This document shows positions 62,771-64,000 of a stretch of DNA of 64,000 nt, one piece after another. Location of the stretch: NCBI GenBank assembly GCA_036172665.1, contig CM069873.1, positions 33,470,001 to 33,534,000 of the forward strand, given 5' to 3'. Under the pieces are notes generated by a model that searched no databases, was not told the DNA's origin, and saw only the letters and a program-made list of their open reading frames with translations. The translations under genes were made by a program, and so were the position numbers. The stretch's first letter is position 1; every line of letters begins with the position of its first letter. Origin of the DNA: Prosopocoilus inquinatus. Its lineage: Eukaryota > Arthropoda > Insecta > Coleoptera > Lucanidae.

Positions 62771-64000
62771 TAGTTTTAAACGAAACAACACGCATTAGCG
62801 TTGTTCCTGTGCTGTATCTAATCGATTCTTACTCATCTATCATGTTATTTGACGTTTGGATGGACTCCAGTAACTCTGATGTGAGATACGAAATTTTCGG
62901 ACGCAGCAGAAGCTGGAAATAGTTTTAAATGAAACAACACGCATTAGCGTTGTTCCTGTGCTGTATCTAATCGATCCTTACTCATCTATTATGTTATTTG
63001 ACGTTTGGATGGACTCCAGTAACTCTGATGTGAGATACAAAGTTCTCGGACGCAGCAGAAGCTGGAAATAGTTTTGAACGAAACAACACGTATTAGCGTT
63101 GTTCCTGTGATGTATCTAATCGATCCTTACTCATCTATCATGTTATTTGACGTTTGGATGGACTCCAGTAACTCTGATGTGAGATACAAAGTTCTCGGAC
63201 GCAGCAGAAGCTGGAAATAGTTTTAAACGAAACAACACGTATTAGCGTTGTTCCTGTGATGTATCTAATCGATCCTTACTCATCTATCATGTTATTTGAC
63301 GTTTGGATGGACTCCAGTAACTCTGATGTGAGATACAAAGTTTTCGGACGCAGCAGAAGCTGGAAATAGTTTTAAACGAAACAACACGCATTAGCGTTGT
63401 TCCTGTGATGTATCTAATCGATCCTTACTCATCTATCATGTTATTTGACGTTTGGATGGACTCCAGTATCTCTGATGTGAGATACAAAGTTCTCGGGCGC
63501 AGCAGAAGCTGGAAATAGTTTTGAACGAAACAACACGTATTAGCGTTGTTCCTGTGATGTATCTAATCGATCCTTACTCATCTATCATGTTATTTGACGT
63601 TTGGATGGACTCCAGTAACTCTGATGTGAGATACAAAGTTTTCGGACGCAGCAGAAGCTGGAAATAGTTTTAAACGAAACAACACGCATTAGCGTTGTTC
63701 CTGTGATGTATCTAATCGATCCTTACTCATCTGTCATGTTATTTGACGTTTGGATGGACTCCAGTAACTCTGATGTGAGATAAAAAGTTCTCGGACGCAG
63801 CAGAAGCTGGAAATAGTTTTGAACGAAACAACACGTATTAGCGCTGTTCCTGTGATGTATCTAATCGATCCTTACTCATCTATCATGTTATTTGACGTTT
63901 GGATGGACTCCAGTAACTCTGATGTGAGATACAAAGTTCTCGGACGCAGCAGAAGCTGGAAATAGTTTTAAATGAAACAAAACGCATTAGCGTTGTTCCT
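62771..64000 (+). repeat. Terminal satellite zone, copy of about 55.1-56.1 kb
   Basis: From about 63.0 kb onward it matches about 55.1-56.1 kb at offset 7,891 = 53 x 149 - 6: TGTCATG (55,841 and 63,732), CGCTGTT (55,951 and 63,842), the CTCGGGCGCAGCAG monomer (55,590 and 63,481). The window ends inside the monomer that starts at 63,928. No genes. Confidence 0.86.

Larger units (their letters stand above)
1..64000 (+). repeat. Satellite DNA array, 149-bp monomer, about 430 copies
   Basis: The window is filled from first to last base by one tandem repeat. GATAC-type monomer starts fall at 1, 150, 299, 448 and so on to 63928. Summing 149-bp steps and the observed length variants (five +1, six -1, four -2, two -67) gives exactly 430 monomers for the 63,927 bp between first and last start, so no unseen net insertion or foreign sequence is present. 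All monomers lie in the same orientation. GC is about 40%. Neighbouring monomers differ by about 5%, while blocks kilobases apart can be identical, which is the hallmark of higher-order repeat organisation. Both ends run off the window, so the full array is longer. Function is inferred only from the class: tandem satellites of 140-180 bp commonly build centromeric or pericentromeric heterochromatin. I do not recognise the family or the species. Confidence 0.98.

Noticed and set aside
1..64000. CRISPR array
   Set aside because: Regular repeats are present, but there are no unique spacers: the full 149 bp repeats, and no cas genes are present.
1..64000. Transposable element, for example long terminal repeats or a MITE as the origin of the duplications
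   Set aside because: Duplicated blocks begin and end inside satellite monomers at whole-monomer offsets, with no terminal inverted repeats, target-site duplications or coding remnants.
1..64000. Telomere or ribosomal spacer array
   Set aside because: No short telomeric repeat and no ribosomal RNA sequence was seen; the 149-bp period is unlike both.
1..64000. Bacterial or phage repeat region
   Set aside because: 64 kb of pure 149-bp tandem repeat with no genes is not seen in bacterial or phage genomes; this is typical of eukaryotic heterochromatin.

Overview
The whole 64,000-base window is one uninterrupted, head-to-tail tandem array of a satellite DNA. The basic monomer is 149 bp (about 40% GC; 59 of 149 in the first monomer). 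I found no gene, RNA gene, transposable element or unique sequence, and no strand switch. Taking the pentamer GATAC (or its variants) as monomer start, position 1 begins a monomer and the last start is at 63928. The 63,927 bp between them equal exactly 430 monomers once 17 length-variant monomers are counted: five of 150 bp, six of 148 bp, four of 147 bp and two of 82 bp. The window ends inside monomer 431.

Organism: a eukaryotic nuclear genome, most likely centromeric, pericentromeric or other heterochromatin, or possibly a B or sex chromosome. Nothing identifies the species, and I do not recognise the satellite family. CpG is not depleted (8 CpG in the first monomer against about 5.8 expected from its composition). 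This argues weakly against a heavily CpG-methylated genome such as a vertebrate's and fits many invertebrates.

Layout: adjacent monomers differ at about 5% (8 of 149 positions between the first two), but long blocks of monomers recur nearly or fully identical. The array is therefore a mosaic of irregular higher-order repeats. From start to end: 1-5,662, a mixed zone with local 3-monomer duplications and a 15-monomer one; 5,663-15,048, blocks of 11 to 18 monomers tagged by 150-bp and 148-bp monomers; 15,049-18,659, a mixed zone; 18,660-24,575, a 19-monomer (2,831 bp) tandem duplication; 24,576-30,640, mixed, with 2- and 3-monomer duplications; 30,641-34,366, a 14-monomer unit repeated with three monomers lost; 34,050-40,714, a 27/28-monomer unit; 40,715-44,540, a 13-monomer unit; 46,245-55,205, a 4,850-bp unit of 32 full monomers plus one 82-bp truncated monomer; 56,965-62,770, a 1,786-bp unit with nested 6- and 20-monomer steps; 62,771-64,000, a copy of material seen near 55.1-56.1 kb.

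No genes work together here. The short open reading frames are accidents: 149 is not a multiple of 3, and the longest frames sit exactly where 1- or 2-bp indel monomers shift phase past a stop. The point of interest is how the array grew: repeated unequal exchange or segmental amplification with very different unit sizes, one 67-bp out-of-register deletion that was then amplified, and a nearly invariant core holding a short imperfect dyad. I found no convincing new coding or defence system. Block boundaries are hand-read and approximate to a few tens of bases unless a length variant fixes them.
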